This document shows, piece by piece, positions 23,942 through 37,609 of a stretch of DNA of 64,000 nt; within the stretch, counting starts at the first letter, position 1; every line of letters begins with the position of its first letter. Location of the stretch: NCBI GenBank assembly GCA_010909165.1, contig MU008204.1, forward strand, positions 79,810 through 143,809, written 5' to 3'. The stretch is from Anthoceros angustus (taxonomy: Eukaryota > Streptophyta > Anthocerotopsida > Anthocerotales > Anthocerotaceae). The translations under genes were made by a program, and so were the position numbers. The notes under the pieces are model-generated. The model searched no databases, was not told the origin of the DNA, and worked only from the letters and a program-made list of their open reading frames with translations.

Positions 23942-26900
23942 TGTGGCGCGACTTTCGTGATAGCGGTAGCGCGCACAATCCGTGTCGTTGTAGGAAGAAG
24001 TCCGTTCCCAAAGGAATGATAGGCTCCGTTTGCGCGTTTGGTGATTCTTACCTCACTTCGTTCGGCCTCACGCACACATACGCCTAACTACCGCAACGCT
24101 CACCGTGCCCGATGGCCAAACGCTTGCCGCTGCCCCGATCGCTCACATTCGCCACCACACTTCCGCTCCTTTCCTCTCACCTCACGCTACACTCATCCTT
24201 AGAAAGACGCTGGAAACCCCGACCTCCTCCGCCTCCGGCCTCCGGCTCAGACGCCTCCCGAGTTCCTCCGCCACACGCCCAAATTGCTCGGCGCCGGGTC
24301 GCGGCTCGACGCAGCACGGGTCACCGCCACCCTTCCCTCGCACACACCACAACACGTTAGGTCCGGCCACCGTGACCTCGATCAATCTCCCGAGCCGCCG
24401 TGCTCGCCGCTGACTCAGACTCACGCTAGCAAGAAGACACACAAAGGTCCGCAAGAACGCATCAACACCAAGAGAAAGATGATTTATTCGTGCCTTAGCC
24501 CTCTTATACTACGCAAGGTCGCCTTTATTACACCTCTATTCTCGAAATGAGGCCACCAGTGCCCTAACCGCCTACTCCTCCCTATTCCGCCTATCGCCCG
24601 GTGGTGGGCTGGATGGCCCCATTCCTTCTTGGCAGGCGGCCCAAAGCGAGCCACACAGTGCGGCGCACCCAATCGGATGATCCGCGGGACCCCTTCCTCT
24701 TCCGGGGTCAGCCGGTGCGCCCGTGGCGGCACGGATCACCACAAGTCTTCCTCGTCCTCCCTCTTCTCTCTCTGGCGGGCCCTGCCGGTGGGCCCTCAAG
24801 TGGATCTGCGGGGTTTGGTGGTGGCTCTCCCCACTCCCAGTTTGGACCTCGGGACCTGTCTCGACTCGGTCCGGACCTCTAGGTCGGTCTTCCCTCAGGT
24901 CGGTCTCCAGGACCTTCTTCAGTCAGGTCCTCGGGGTGGGACTTGCCTCAGGTCGGTCTTGGACCCAACCCTTCCACAGGGTCGGACCTCGGGGTCGGAT
25001 CGTCACTGAGTGGATCCCTAAGTCGGACTTCCTTGGGCGGACCTCGGGATCGGCCTCAGTCGGACAAAGTCAGGACCTCGAACTCTGGGCATGCCTCCTC
25101 ACGGGCTAGTCAGGGTTCATCTCACAGCCCTCCTTGGTTCCCGAATGCCCGGTTGCACCCTTTCTTCCTCTCAAGATCCTCCCTCTTCCTTCCATGCGAG
25201 GTCTTGAGTGCTTACCTCCGGTGTGGCGACCTTCCTCCTCCGGTTCCTCCGCTCTCTCCCTCGCCCTGCTGTGTCATCAAGCTCCTAGGACTCCAGCGGT
25301 TGTCTTTGTCCCGGGTCCGTCCTCTCTCGCTCCTCCTTCCATCCTTGCAGAGTCCACCCTCACTGGGGTGGCGCGGGACCTCGAGCCTTGAGGGGCTCTG
25401 CGTGGTAGTAGTCGGTCGCGACTTTGAATCGCCTCCTCTACATGAGCCGGGCAGTACTCCCTCCTCCCGGTGCTCACGGCAGGCGGATCGCCCGGCTTCT
25501 GGCCGTCTGGACACTTGCTGTAGGCGGACTCCCTTGAGGCCGTCAAGGCTGCCTCAGTTACCTCTTGCAACCTTGCTGCTCGGCGTTCTCCTCCTCCGTC
25601 GTTGTTCCGGCTCACGTTCGGGCCATGGGTGAGCTCCTCCTTCCTGGCCGGACGAGCGCTGGCCTCTCCTCCGGTCTTTCTTCCTCGTCTATTCTTTCCG
25701 GTCCTCCACTTCCTTCTCGGGCGCAGATCCCGCCCGACTCGGCTTCCTCCACATCCCGCCGCAACCTTGCGACGCCGAACTCCTTGCACTGCCGCCATTC
25801 TCCTCCGTGCCGGAGCTGGAGGCGCCTCTCGTCAAGTCTTGGATTCTCTGCTGAGAACCCCCGCCTCGATGCATCTTGAGTTGCAACCCAAGGTGTCCTT
25901 GTCGCCTCCCCGCCGCCGCCTCTTCTACCTCCCGCACTGCACTCGAGGTCCCCAATCTCCCGTGGCCGGCCTCAGCCTCACGGCCGACCGTGCTTGCTCC
26001 GCCCACTCGGCCTTCGGGCTGGCTCCTCGCCTCCTCCACCGGCCCGATCACGCCGAGTGATCGCGATCGGCCTGCCGTGGCCTCCGCCTCCTGGCCACCT
26101 TCACCGAGCCTCCTTGGCTCGTCCGCCGCCTCCAGATCCCGCTGCCTGCGCCGGCCTCCGGCCTCCTTCCGCCTCCTCCTCGCAGAGGTCCTCCGCCCGC
26201 GCTTGGGCCTCCTGGCCCGCTCACTGCCTCCACTGAAGGAATTTGGTCCCTGCGGATGGACCACCTCCTCTCCGCCTCCCGCTTCCTTCCTCAATCCGCC
26301 GAGAGCTTCCGCCTTCCTTCTCGCCTCCGGGCCGCCTCTGCCTCGGAGGAGCACCATGCGCCCGGTGGCTTCCACCTCCGGCTTCTCGCCATCCCGATCC
26401 CTGCAGCATACCGCCCATGACGGTAGTGACCGCCGTGTTTCTTCCACGGCCGCCGTGAGGCTCCCACAAAGTCCGTGAGGAGGCATCTCACGGTCCGTCA
26501 AGGACCTCCATACCGCCGAGCAAGTCCGACCGGGTTCTCCGGACCTAATCAGACCCTTAGGTCCCGAGTGCCGAGCTTCCACCTCCTTGGCCCTTTTGGT
26601 CATGAGCCCTTTTCTCCGCTCTTTCCGGGCTCCGGAGGTGATGGAGTCCGGAGCACGCCTTTTGCCCTTCCTCCGGGCGACAGGACCGGCTCGATGCGCC
26701 GCTGTCCTCTCGCTCCCCGCGCCCTTTTCTCGCCTCTCATCGCTTCCTCCGCTTCGCCACCCGCAGGGAAGAGGTACTGCACCGACCGGGCCACAGCCGT
26801 GGTCTTGCGCTCGCTCTCCTCGGTCCGGCGGGCTCTCACCGAGTGATGGCCGGGGCTGGCCGGGCCGCCTCGGGCTGGATCGGGCCGCTGTTGGGGCACC

Positions 26901-28254
26901 AAGGAGGGAGGCGAATTGCTTCCCATACTTCGGGTGGTGAGGGGTCCGCTCCACGTATGGAGTCCGAATCCTCCCGCCCTCCTCCCGAGTCCGCTTGGTT
27001 TCGACGACCGCCTCCTCCCTCCGGCCTTGCCTCCACTTCCCAGGGCCTCTCCCTTTCCGAGCGCTCAAGCTCTCCTTGAGGAGTTCAAATGCCCCCATAC
27101 ATGGATCGGTATGGGGCGGCCAGATGGCGAGGCTTCTCGGTCTGAGCTTGCGAGCCTCACAGCTAAGCAGGCGAAGATAATCCTTCCCAGTCGCCCTCTT
27201 CCCTGCAGCGTGCGGGCCAGTGATTATCACCAAGGTGATCCACCTTGGTGAGTAGGTTCCGATGGACAATGATCGGGCCACCGCCTTACTCGGTCCAGGT
27301 CGGATATCGACCAACGTTGGTGGTCGTTGCGTCGAGCCTTAATGTGGTATCTTCCCCGCCTTGAGGGGCTCGGCACCCTCCCTCTTCCTCCTTGGGCGGT
27401 TGTAGGCCGCCTCGGGACCTCAAGGTCCATCGCCTTGGGTCCTCCGGAGGTTCTTGGACCGCACCTCCTTATTGACCGCCTTCTTGGGCAAACTCCGGAC
27501 GGTGACATCAAAATGTCCGGACCATGGAACACATCCAAATGCCACCCGCACCAATTCTCCGCCTCGGAGCGAGCCCAAAGTCCGGATAGCCGGTCACAAT
27601 GTTGCGCCCACAAGGTTCCATGGCTCCCAAACTTCCGCTGGCTTTTGGGTGCCACGCCTTCTCCTCCTTGGTTGTCGAGCTTGTGGAGACCGCCGGCACG
27701 CTGCTTCGCCGCTGCCGCCCGACCTCAACGGTGAGCCGCCAAGACGTCCGAGTGTCCCACGAGATACCGCCAGAGCCGGATCGGAGCGCAAGAGAGAATT
27801 GTCTCGAGGTCGCAGCAAATGACCTTCTTCCGCGACCACGCCGGAGTAACTGGGGGCGCCTCCCGTCCAGAATCGCGAGGTCCGCATGGCTTACTCGCCT
27901 TACGCTGCCGCTGCCTTACGCCACGCTGCCACGCCGCTGCGCAGCGCGGGAATATGATGCCCGGCAAGGTTACGGCCCCGACCACCGCATGCCCGCCTCC
28001 ACTCGGTCGCCCACGTGGCGCCGCCTAGTCCGGCCCTCACGCCCAACTTCTAAGTTACCGATTTATCCCGCCTCGGTCCTGGAGTGGGTCCGGACTTATC
28101 CTGCTACTCGCGCCCGCCATCGTAGGTCCAGGAGTCGTATACTCCGAGTGCCCGAGTGCTAACCGGGCTTATTTCCCCTTTTTCGCCTCATTTTATCCTT
28201 CCCCTACAAAAACAAAACCCTACCTAATTTCTAACCCCAAGTCCGTAGTCCACA
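23942..28254 (-). repeat. LTR 2 (shared central LTR), 4313 bp
   Basis: Serves as 5' LTR of unit A (primer site on its left) and 3' LTR of unit B (polypurine tract on its right), which is the hallmark of a recombination-derived tandem element. Both borders match the other LTRs. Confidence 0.9.
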
Positions 28255-28269
28255 TACTCCCTTCTCACC
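28255..28269 (-). promoter_or_regulatory. Polypurine tract of unit B
   Basis: Same 15 bases as in unit A, directly next to LTR 2. Confidence 0.75.
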
Positions 28270-28739
28270 GCATGCCTCCGCCAACACTAAGCGTGGTACT
28301 TTTTCACCCGCCACCGCTCACCGAGTGCAGCTCACCATCCAACCGCCAACGGACCCATTGGGGTATACTGCACGACTTGGTAAGGCCCATCCATCGAGGT
28401 GGAGTTTACTGGAAGTGCATATGTCGGCCGTCGTAAAGGAGGGCCGATCTCCTCCTTCACATACTCCCGATTCCTAAGGCGCCTATCATGCCACTTATGC
28501 TGATTCTGCACCGCTGCTGCTGCGCCTCTTCCCGGCCCCTCCAGATGTCGACAAACCCTAGCAACCGCCCAGCTTGGCTCTCTTCATCCGTTAAGCGCCT
28601 TTCCATCATGACCGGAGTGTTGGCACCTCAAACTCGACCGCATAACGGGTGAGTGCCCATAGGTCGGCACGGAGTTCGCGGTTACCTTCTCCGCTCAACG
28701 CCCATGGCGGCTTTGTATCCCCGGCGCATAGTTAACCGT

Positions 28740-29230
28740 CACCTTATTGAGCGCGCAGATAAGTCCATTGGTCTTCTCCGCTATTCTGGATTGTAGGGGC
28801 CGTTTTACGATGTGTGATGCCGAAATAGTCCGTCATTGCGCTTATCACATCATTGAGGAAATGGGTTCCCCTATCGCCACTAGCAACGACACCCATACCT
28901 TGTGATGATGCCAGAGGAATTTGGCCACCGTGCTCAGAGTCCGCTCGGTAGCGACCGCCCAACCCACCGTGAGCTGCCACCAAGATGTACCGCTGTGTGC
29001 CCGGTCGCATCGATAGGTCCAACGTCGATGCCCCATTTCTCAAAAGGCGCTAGTATGGGCACTACCATTGAGTTGTGGCCGGCTTCCGATCCGACAAGCA
29101 TCACACTTCTTCACAATTGGTGTGTTTCCCCATACATGGTGGGCCACCAAGACTCAGCCTCCAAGATTTTCTTGGTGGTGACGTGCATAATGTCCACCAC
29201 CTAGTCCTTCGCATCCCCTTTATTACCACC
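28740..29230 (-). pseudogene. Ty3/gypsy integrase, unit B
   Basis: The minus strand carries GDRGTHFLNDVISAM and TDYFGITHRKTAP around 28.83-28.9 kb, the second catalytic Asp region of the DDE core, and the upstream zinc-finger and KWGIDL-type segments as in unit A. Indels interrupt the frame. Confidence 0.82.
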
Positions 29231-29429
29231 TCCGCTCACCTGGAGGTACCCTGCTCCACACCGTCCCTACCTTAAAGATGCAACCATACAAAAGGGCGAG
29301 CGAGTGCACAAAGGCCCCACTGACCCGGTTGCCTGGTAGCTCCATCTCCCATAGGTACTGCCCAACTCTAAGAGGGCCGCCCGCCTCCCTTCTCCGCTTC
29401 GCCAGGTCCGCTGCTCACCGCCTTGGGTT

Positions 29430-29990
29430 TGTCCTACTGCGGCTCCTCTACCTCCTCCTCCTCTATCGCCACCAATTCCTCATCCGGAAGGCGCCCCTTG
29501 ATCCCGCAGATGCTCGCTTTAACTGGATAAGAAGTCGGTGTTGCCGCCTGCCTAGTCTCCACCTCAAATGTGAACTCCTCAGAGCAATGTAATCCACCTC
29601 GCAAGTCCGGACAAGTCTCGCCTTGTTCACCAAATGCTTGAGCCAAGTGATCAACATAGAACACAAACTCATTGGGCGTAGTGTCTCGAATTTTAACACA
29701 GATACCATTCCCAATGCCTCTCGCTCCGTAGTAGTGTACCTCCCTGCGTGAGCCGCCTTCCCGTAGTAGATTGGGTGATCCTCCGCTTATCATCTTTTGA
29801 TCGAGCACTACCCGATGGCAAGGCACATCCACGCACACATGGAATTCCCCACCCCGGTCCTTTGAGTACTGGGCACACTGTAGTGGTCTGAGGTCTCGAA
29901 TGCCGCCTTTCGGCCCGTGTCCATTCCTCCTTCCCGAGTAGCTCTAGCTCGAGGCCCGCTTTGCAAAATAAACGCCTATAGTAACCACCA
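29430..29990 (-). pseudogene. Ty3/gypsy RNase H, unit B
   Basis: Minus-strand NEFVFYVDHLAQAF, EFTFEVETRQA and related peptides align with unit A. One long piece (about 130 residues, 29838-29434) stays open. Confidence 0.8.
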
Positions 29991-30545
29991 TGCCTGTGAA
30001 CTCGTAACTCCTTCAAGTTCGTGGCGCAGGGATCGGATGACTTTCACCTTGTCTTGGTCCACCTCTATCCTCTTACCGACACTCGTGCCCCAACAAGATT
30101 CCTCTGCCAAGTAGCATTCTCCGGATGCGAGTCTCCTACATCGCTCCAAACACTTCCGCAAATGTCCCACGTGTTTGTCCTCCTCTCCGCAGTAAGTCGC
30201 CCAAGAACACCTCCATGAAGTCCTCAGAATTCTAAGACATTGGTCACCATCCGCATAAATGATCCGGTGCTCCCACATCCTGGCAAGTAAACGTCCTCAG
30301 TGGTGAATGTTGTCTTATCCCACCGACTCCCTTAGGTGTAATCGTAGCCGAGTAGCCCAAGAAGGAGTAGGTACTCCCCCGCCACCTTGTCCAAGATGTC
30401 GTCCACAAAGGGCATGGGAAATGGTCCTTTCCGTGGCTTGCCCACCCCGACACCAATCGCCTCGCTTCTTCGGCACGACCACAATGGGCGCCACCCACTC
30501 ACCGCTCACGATTGGGAAGATGATGTCCGCCTGATACTTATCCAG
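29990..30545 (-). pseudogene. Ty3/gypsy reverse transcriptase, unit B
   Basis: Minus-strand SGEWVAPIVVVPKKRGD, HFPCPLW, RKCLERCRR and VDQDKVKVI peptides in the family order. Shorter than unit A by small losses, many next to CAG/CTG in the sister copy. Confidence 0.82.
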
Positions 30546-31139
30546 ACTTCCTTGACCTTGAGCGAGTGCTTGGGATTCAGCTTTATACGCCTAATCCGAA
30601 CAGCCTCCCCGGCTTCAGATCTATCCTGTTCGCCCCATCGCTGGAATGCCTTTCATCCGTGACCTTGAAAGCAAACACCTGAATTCCCCAACAATCGTGA
30701 GGTCTCGTTTAACCCTCCGATGCCTGCGGAATTTGAGGAATTTCCGGGCGAACCTCCACGCCTTCCACATCGTCTGACTGCCTTTCTCTTGCCGCGCCCG
30801 CCGCCCCTCCATCCGAGGTTCATCTTCACGCATTCCCCACTCCCGAAGAGCTCGTGAAACGGTTACTTCCCCGTCCTGGGACCCTCCTCTTGATTGCCTT
30901 CCCCGGCTCTTGCCCGCAGTCCACCCTAAAACAATCGATGACCTCGCCCACCTCCGCCTCCAAAGGCGTCCCTCCTAATCCATCTCCTCCTCGACCACGT
31001 GATTTTGGGAAAGGGTAGTCCTCATTCGTATCCTCGCTCATCGTCCCCACTGCCTTCGGGCGGAGGTGTACCCTCTGGTGCCGACGCCACCACAAGACGT
31101 GTCCTTACTCCTGTAATCGCTACCCTTCCCTCACCTTCT

Positions 31140-31470
31140 GATCCCACCACCGGCTTGAAGTGTATTTCCTTCCGTCCAAGTGTAGTTTTGTCTCGAGCGA
31201 GGCTCACCCAAGGCCCTAACAGGACCTCATACCCTGAGGTCCCGGTCCGATGACGACAAAATCTAATGTATAGGGGCTCCGCTATGGTGGCTTGACTCGG
31301 ACAACTCGGCGGCTGACATGTCCGCCATCCCGAGGGTTTTGGTGGATGGCTCAAGGTGGTGAACCCCACTGCCTCGTGGCCCTTGATGAGGTTCACTCGA
31401 CCCGTGTCTAGAGGCACGCTTTTAATTACACACCCCGCACTTCCACCGCACCATCGCCCTGTGGTCCGTA
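31140..31470 (-). pseudogene. Aspartic protease, unit B
   Basis: The minus strand encodes VPLDTGRVNLI (catalytic DTG), then QATIAEPLYIRFCRH, GYEVLLG and KEIHFKPVVGSEGEG over about 150 open residues. Pepsin-like retroviral protease, Ty3 type. Confidence 0.75.
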
Positions 31471-31499
31471 TGAGATACGACCTTACCTCCACGCTTTGC

Positions 31500-33390
31500 C
31501 CTTCCGACCAAGGAGTTCCGTGGTTGCTTTCCGATGGCCTTCCTGGACTTCCCGCCGATACTGGTTGTCCTTTAACAACCGCCTAAGGGACACCAAGTGT
31601 TGTTGGTCCATCATCAAGTCGGCCACCTTGAAAGGGCCGGGTGGTTCTCCGCCGCCACGCGTCGCTTCCTCCCGGCCACCACTGGTGGTCGGACCACTGG
31701 GTCCTGCCGAGTTCTTCTTGAAGCATCTCCACTTCAACCACATCCGGGAAGCGGCGGGTGAGTCCGCCTCCCGAGACTCCGTGGCGGGGTTTCTTCCGTG
31801 GCTGCCCTTTAACTGCCTCTTTGGCGGGTTCGGCCTTCAAGGGTGTTCCGTCCTCCGTATCCGTGGACTATCCTCATTTTTCTTCCTCTTACACTGCCTG
31901 CTCCTTCCGCTCCTTTCTACGACTCGGGTTGACACTTCCAAGACCTCCAGTCCGCCTTCTCAACTTGCTTCACCACCTGCCTGCTCCCTGCCTCCTCCCA
32001 CTCCGCCCCAGCGCCTTCAATTTAGCACAGCGCCGCCTTAGGGAGGGGCGGTGGTCTTGGCTCCACCGGGGTTGCGAGCGCATGCCCTCGAGCGAGGATT
32101 CTGTGGTACCGCCCGGCATGTGCCCCACCGATAATCTCCACGCCCTGCTCAAAGTCTCCGCTACCTTGTCCGTGGGTATGGACAGTTGGAGTAGTGTCCG
32201 GTTCCCAGCCCAACAGACCACCGCCCGAGAATTCGAGGCTCCCATTCGAGGTTGCATCGGACGCATGGATGGACCTCCCCGGATACATCGTCTGATCATG
32301 CCGGGTGCTTCTTGCACTTGGTAAGCATCCTCCCATTCCTCTTCCTCCTCATAGTCGTACTCCACCGGTTCACGGGTCCGAGGGGCAGCTGAATGCCCAT
32401 GGTGGCACACCGCACACCATAATGAGTCGACTGTGGTGGCCACCTCCGCTCACGATCCTTCACCGATTGATCGTCAACTCTTCCACCTTTTCATTACTCT
32501 CTCTAGATCTTCCTCAACCCCCTACCTTTCAAGGGCTGGCGGGGACCTCAAGACCGGAGCTGCATCATGACCTCCTTCTTCCACCCTCCGCTCACCACAC
32601 TTCTTCTTGTTTTTCGACGGGTTCTTCGCCTCCAGGCTTGGATTCCCTGAGTCTCCTCCTCTTCCTCCGTGACCCGCCTCCTCCTCCTCTCCTTCCGAGG
32701 GCTTCATCTTCGAGTCCGACCCCGCCTTCTTCTTCTTCTTCCTCCTGAGGAGTCCTCGCCTTGGTGCATCGATTCTTCATAGTTCCGCCACCGCCTTACT
32801 CACATCCTTCTCGCAAGCAAAGACATGCTTAGCCATTGGCCGCGAACCAACGCATCAAGTGTGTGTGGGTGCCGATCCTGAGGGTAGAACCGCTCGATGT
32901 ACGATCCCAACTTTCCGCCTTGCCCTCTTTAGGTTCTCAAGTTTGACAGATGTAGCCTTCGATCGATTCCGCTGAATCTTTCTAAGAAGGCATCCTTCAA
33001 TGCTCGCAGGGTGCCTCGGGGGTCAGATTTCCACATCGGGTCACCGTCTCAAGGACCCTTGAACATGGATTAGTCAGGCATCCGAACCTTCTCCGCTGAA
33101 GTTTGCCGATACGAAATCCTCCAACAAAGCCGCCTCTCCTTCTTACCTCCAAAGAGGGAATACGCTTGTTTGGTCGTTGTTGCCATCGCCGCTGATGGGG
33201 AGGAACCGCCTCACCGCCACCGCCTGGGCCGCCTCCTCACGATCCGACAACCACCGACTTACTGGGTTCGTGACCTCGCCTCGAGCTCGTTGCCTCACGT
33301 GCTCGAGCGCCGGCAACACAACGTCCGACTCTTAGCAATTCTTCCTTAACTACCTCACGCCCTCCACGCATCCACGGCTACGGAACGATT
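31500..33390 (-). pseudogene. Gag-like region, unit B
   Basis: Equivalent of the unit A region. A zinc-knuckle-like CAVCHHGHS lies near 32.4 kb, followed by an acidic EYDYEEEEEWEDAY stretch. A VKLENLKRARRK block near 32.9 kb corresponds to the conserved ENPKRG block of unit A. Confidence 0.6.
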
Positions 33391-33391
33391 T

Positions 33392-33409
33392 CATTCCCGC
33401 AACGGCGCA
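33392..33409 (-). promoter_or_regulatory. Primer-binding site of unit B (tRNA-Asp-like)
   Basis: Minus-strand GCGCCGTTGCGGGAATG, three bases from LTR 3, matches the tRNA-Asp 3' end better than unit A, with what look like single-base losses (GGCGCC read as GCGCC). Confidence 0.7.
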
Positions 33410-33412
33410 AAA

Positions 33413-36400
33413 TGTGGCGCGACTTTTCGATGGCCGCGCACAATCCGTGTCGTTGTAGGAAGAAGTCCGCTCCTGGGAATGATAGGCTCCGCTGCCGTGT
33501 GATTCTACCTCACTTTGCGCCTGCTCACAACGCACACATACTCTACTGCAACGCTCACCGTGACAGCCCGATGGCTAAACGCTTAGGGACCTGTCAGTCC
33601 GTATCGCTCACATTCGCCACCACACTTCCGGCCTTCCTCCACTCACGCTACACTCATCGCCTTAGGGACGCCGACCCGACTGCTCCTGCCACCTCCGTCC
33701 GGCTCAGACGCCTCCCGAGTTCCTCCCACACGCCTGGGCCTGCTCGGCTGCTCGACGAGCACGGGTCACCACCACCCTTCCCCGCACACACCACAACACG
33801 TTAGGTCCGCCACCGTGACCCCGATCAATCTCCCGAGTCGCCGCTCGCCTGACTCAGACTCACGCTAGCAAGAAGACACACAAAGGTCTGCAAGAACGCG
33901 CATCAACACCAAGAGAAAGATGATTTATTGAGCCCTTAGCCTCTTATACTACGCAAGGTCACGCCTTTATTACACCTCTATCGAAATGAGGGCCACCTGT
34001 GGTGCCCTAACCACCGCCTACCTCCCTATTCCTATCGCCGGGGCCGGATGGCCCCCGATTCCTTCTTGGCACCGCGGCCCAAAGCCGAGCCGCGATCGCC
34101 AAGGCACCCAATCGGATGATCCGCGAGGCGGACCCTTCCTCTTCCCGAGGGTCTGCGCGCCACCGGCGCGGCCCGACAACGCTCACCACCAAGTCTTCCT
34201 CGCCTCCCTCTTCTCTCTCCTCGGGCCCTCCAGCGGCCCTCCAAGGGCCGGATCTCCGGACCGGTGGCTCTCCCCACTCCCCCGGACCTCGACTCCCTCG
34301 ACTCGAGTCCGGACCTCTAGGTCCGGCCTTCCTCCGGGTCCGGCCTCCTTCTCGAGTCCGGCCCCTGGTCCGGACTTGCCTCGGGTCCGGCCTGACCCAA
34401 CCTTCGGGGTCCGGACCTCGTGGTCCGAGTCCGATCCCTAAGTCCAGACTTCAGGGGCCGGACCCTGATCCGGCTCTCGTGAGTCCGGACAAAGTCCGAC
34501 CCCCTGGGCATGCCTCCTCACCGGCTAGTCACGGGTTCATCCATCGAGCCTCCCTTGGTTCCCGAATGCCCTTGCACCCTTTCCTTCCTCTCCAAGATCC
34601 TCCTCTTCCTTCCATGCGAGGGTGCCGAGTGCTTACCTCCTGTAGCGACCTTCCTCCTCCCGCTGCTCTCCCGCCGCTGTCATTATCAAAGCCCTAGGAC
34701 TCCTGTGGTCCGGTCCGTCTCCTCCTCGCCTCCTTCCATCCTTCCTCCGAAGTCCACCTCCCGCCTAGGGTGGCGCAGACCTCCAGAGCCTTGAGGAGCT
34801 CAAGGTAGGCGTGGTCAATCGACTTGCCGAATCGCCTCCTCATGAGCCCGAGCACCCAGATTCCCTCCTCCGAGGTGCTCCGAATCGAGCGATCGCCCAC
34901 CGCCCTGCCTCGGGCTGCTTACCACCGAGGCGCGGACTCTTGAGGCCAAGGCTGCCTCTACTCTTGCAACCTTCACGCACGCCTCCTCCTCCTCCCGCTG
35001 TTCCAGCCCGCCATGGGCCATGGAGCCGAGCCCTTCCGCTTCCCCGCAACCGGACGAGCAACCGTAGCCTCCTCCAAGGCTTTCTTCCTCCGCTCATTCT
35101 TTCCCGGAGGTCCGCCACTTCCTTCTCCAGCGGGCTGATCCCCGTCCGACTCGGCTTCCTCCACATCCCCGCAACCTTGCGACGCCGAACTCGCCGGCCG
35201 CCATTCTCCTCCGTCTCAAGCGGAGCTGGAGGCGTCACCTCTCGTCAAGTCTTGGATTCTCTCTGAGAACCCCCCGCTCCGATGCATCTTGGAGTTGCAA
35301 CCCAAGGTGTCCTGTTGCCCTCCAGCCTCCGCCGCCGCCTCTTCTACCTCCCGCACTGCACTCGAGGTCCCCAATCTCCTGCCGGCCTCCTCCTCACGGC
35401 CGACCGCTTGTTCGGCCGCCTCACTGGCTCTCGATTGGCCGCCTCCTCCCCTCCACCGGCCCGATCACGCCTAGTGATCGGGCCTCGCCGTGGCCTCCGC
35501 CTCGGCCACCTTCACCGAGCCTCGCCTTGGCTCGTCCGCCGCCGAGATCCCACTGCTGCGCCGGCCTCCGCCTCCTTCCGGCCTCTCCCCGCAGGTCCTC
35601 CGCTGGGCCTCCTTGGCCTGCCACTGCTCCTCCAAAGAATTTGTCCGGCCCCGCGATGGACCAGACTTCCTCCTCCGCTTCCTCAATCCGAGCCGAGTTT
35701 CCGCCTCTTCCGCCTCCCGGCTCCTCGCTCCAAGCTCCGAGGAGCACCATGCGCCCGGTGGCTTCCACCTCCGGGTTTTCTCGCCATCCCACAGAGTCCC
35801 TGCAGCATACCGGCCCATGACGGTGACCCGCCTGTTTCTTCCACGCCGTGAGGCTCCCACAAAGTCCGTAGTGGAGTGGAGATCTCACGCCCTGGACCTC
35901 CATACTGCCCCGAGTAAGTCCGGACGGGTTCTCCGACCAATCAGACCCTTAGGTCCCGAGGCCCGAGCTTCCACCTCCTTGGCCCTTTTGGTCATGAGCT
36001 CCTTCTCCGCCTCTCTCCCGGGCTCACGGAGGTGATGGAGTCCCTTTTGCCCTTCCCCGCCGGCGATGCTGATGCGCCGCCGCTGTCCTCCTCGCCTCGG
36101 CGCCCTTCGCCTCGCTTCCTCCGCTTGCCACACCAGGGAAGAGGTACTGCACCGACCGGGTGCCGCTGGTAGCCGTGGTCTTGCTCCTTCGGCCTCCTCG
36201 TCCGGCGGCCTCACCGGGAGTGATGGCCTGGGCCGGGGCCTGGCTGCCCGGGTTGGGGCACCGAAGGAGGGAGGCGGAATTTCTTCCCATACTGGTGGTG
36301 AGGGGTCCGCTCCACGTATGGAGTCCGGAATCCTCCCGCCGCCTCCTCCCGAGTCCGCTTGGCTTTACGCCTCCTCCTCCGCCGCCTCCACTTCCTAGGC

Positions 36401-37609
36401 CTCCGGGCCCTTTCCGAGCGCCTCCTCCTTGAGGAGTTCAAATGCCCCATACATGGATCGTATGGGGACCCAGATGGCGAAGGCTTCTGGCCCCGAGCTT
36501 GAGCCTCGCTAAACCGGCGAAGATAATCCTTCCCCCCGCCTTCTTCCGCCGCAAGCAAGGTGAATCAGATTATCACCAAGGTGATCCACCTTGGTGAGTA
36601 GGTTCCAGGACAATGATCCGGCCACCGCCTTACTCGAGTCAACAGTCGGATATCGCCCAACCACAGGTGGTCCGCTGGCCCTGTGCCTTAGCATCGCTGG
36701 CCGGGCCCTATCTTCCCTTCGCCTTGAGGGGCCCGCACCACTCCCCTCTTCCTCCTTGGGCCAGGCCGCCTCGTGACCTCCAAGGTCCATCGCGCTTGGG
36801 TCCTCCCGAGGTTCTTGGACCGCACCTCCTTATTGACCACAAGATCTTCCGCAAACTCCCGACCAGAGTGACACAAATGTCCGCACCATCCGAACACATC
36901 CAAATGCCACTCCGCACTAAATTCTCCGCCTCGGAGCCAGCCCAAAGTCCGGATAGCGCCGGTCACAATGTTGCGCCCACAAGGTTCCATGGCTCCCAAA
37001 CTTCCGCTGGCTTTTGGGTGCCATCGCCTCTCAGGCCGCTGAGACCCGGGCACGCTGCGCCTTCTTCGCCGCCGCCCGACCTCAACGGTGAGCCAAGACG
37101 CCCGAGTGTCCCACGAGATACCGCCAGAGAGGATCGGAGCGCAAGAGATCGCGAATTGTCTCGAGGTCAGCGAATAAATGACCTTCTCCGCGACCACGCC
37201 GGAGTAATCACGGGCGGGGCGCTTCCCGTCCAATCGCGAGGTCTCATGGCTTACTCCCCTACGCCACTGCCTTACGCCGCACTGCCGCTCAGGGCACCGC
37301 CTCGCAACGGCCCCTCGCAAGGTTACGGCCCCGACTCACGCATGCCCGCCTCCACTGTGGTCGCCCACGTGGCGCCGCCAGTCCTTACGCCCAACTTCTA
37401 AGTTACTCCGGACTTATCCCGCCTCGTCCTGGAGTGGGTCCGGACTTATCCTGCTACCGTCGCCATCGTAGGCTAGCACGCCCCACTCCCGGAGTCCGAG
37501 TGCTAACCGTGCTTATTTCCCCCTTTTTCGCCTCATTTTATCCTTTACTCCTACAAAAAAACAAAACCCTACCTAATTTCTAACCCCCCAGGGAAGTCCG
37601 TAGTCCACA
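33413..37609 (-). repeat. LTR 3 (5' LTR of unit B), 4197 bp
   Basis: Same borders as the other LTRs; shorter by about 115-125 bases through many small losses. CAG and CTG are visibly scarcer, and CCG/CGG more frequent, than in LTR 1 at aligned positions. Confidence 0.9.

Larger units (their letters stand above)
14322..37609 (-). mobile_element. Tandem Ty3/gypsy array: LTR-internal-LTR-internal-LTR
   Basis: A 23.3-kb element on the minus strand with three LTRs (14322-18642, 23942-28254, 33413-37609) and two internal regions (18643-23941, 28255-33412). Each LTR starts TGTGGCGCGACT and ends GTAGTCCACA on the plus strand, so both ends are TG…CA. Each internal region has a polypurine tract beside its left LTR and a tRNA-Asp-like primer site beside its right LTR. 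The order gag, protease, RT, RNase H, integrase is the Ty3/gypsy order. One 5-bp duplication (CCCCT) brackets the whole, so one integration followed by unequal LTR recombination is the simplest origin. All coding is interrupted by small indels, many at CAG/CTG sites. Confidence 0.92.

Noticed and set aside
25689-27314. 541-codon open frame in LTR2 as a definite gene
   Set aside because: It lies in GC-rich repeat DNA with indels; the other LTRs do not preserve the full frame. Kept only as a finding about the LTR.
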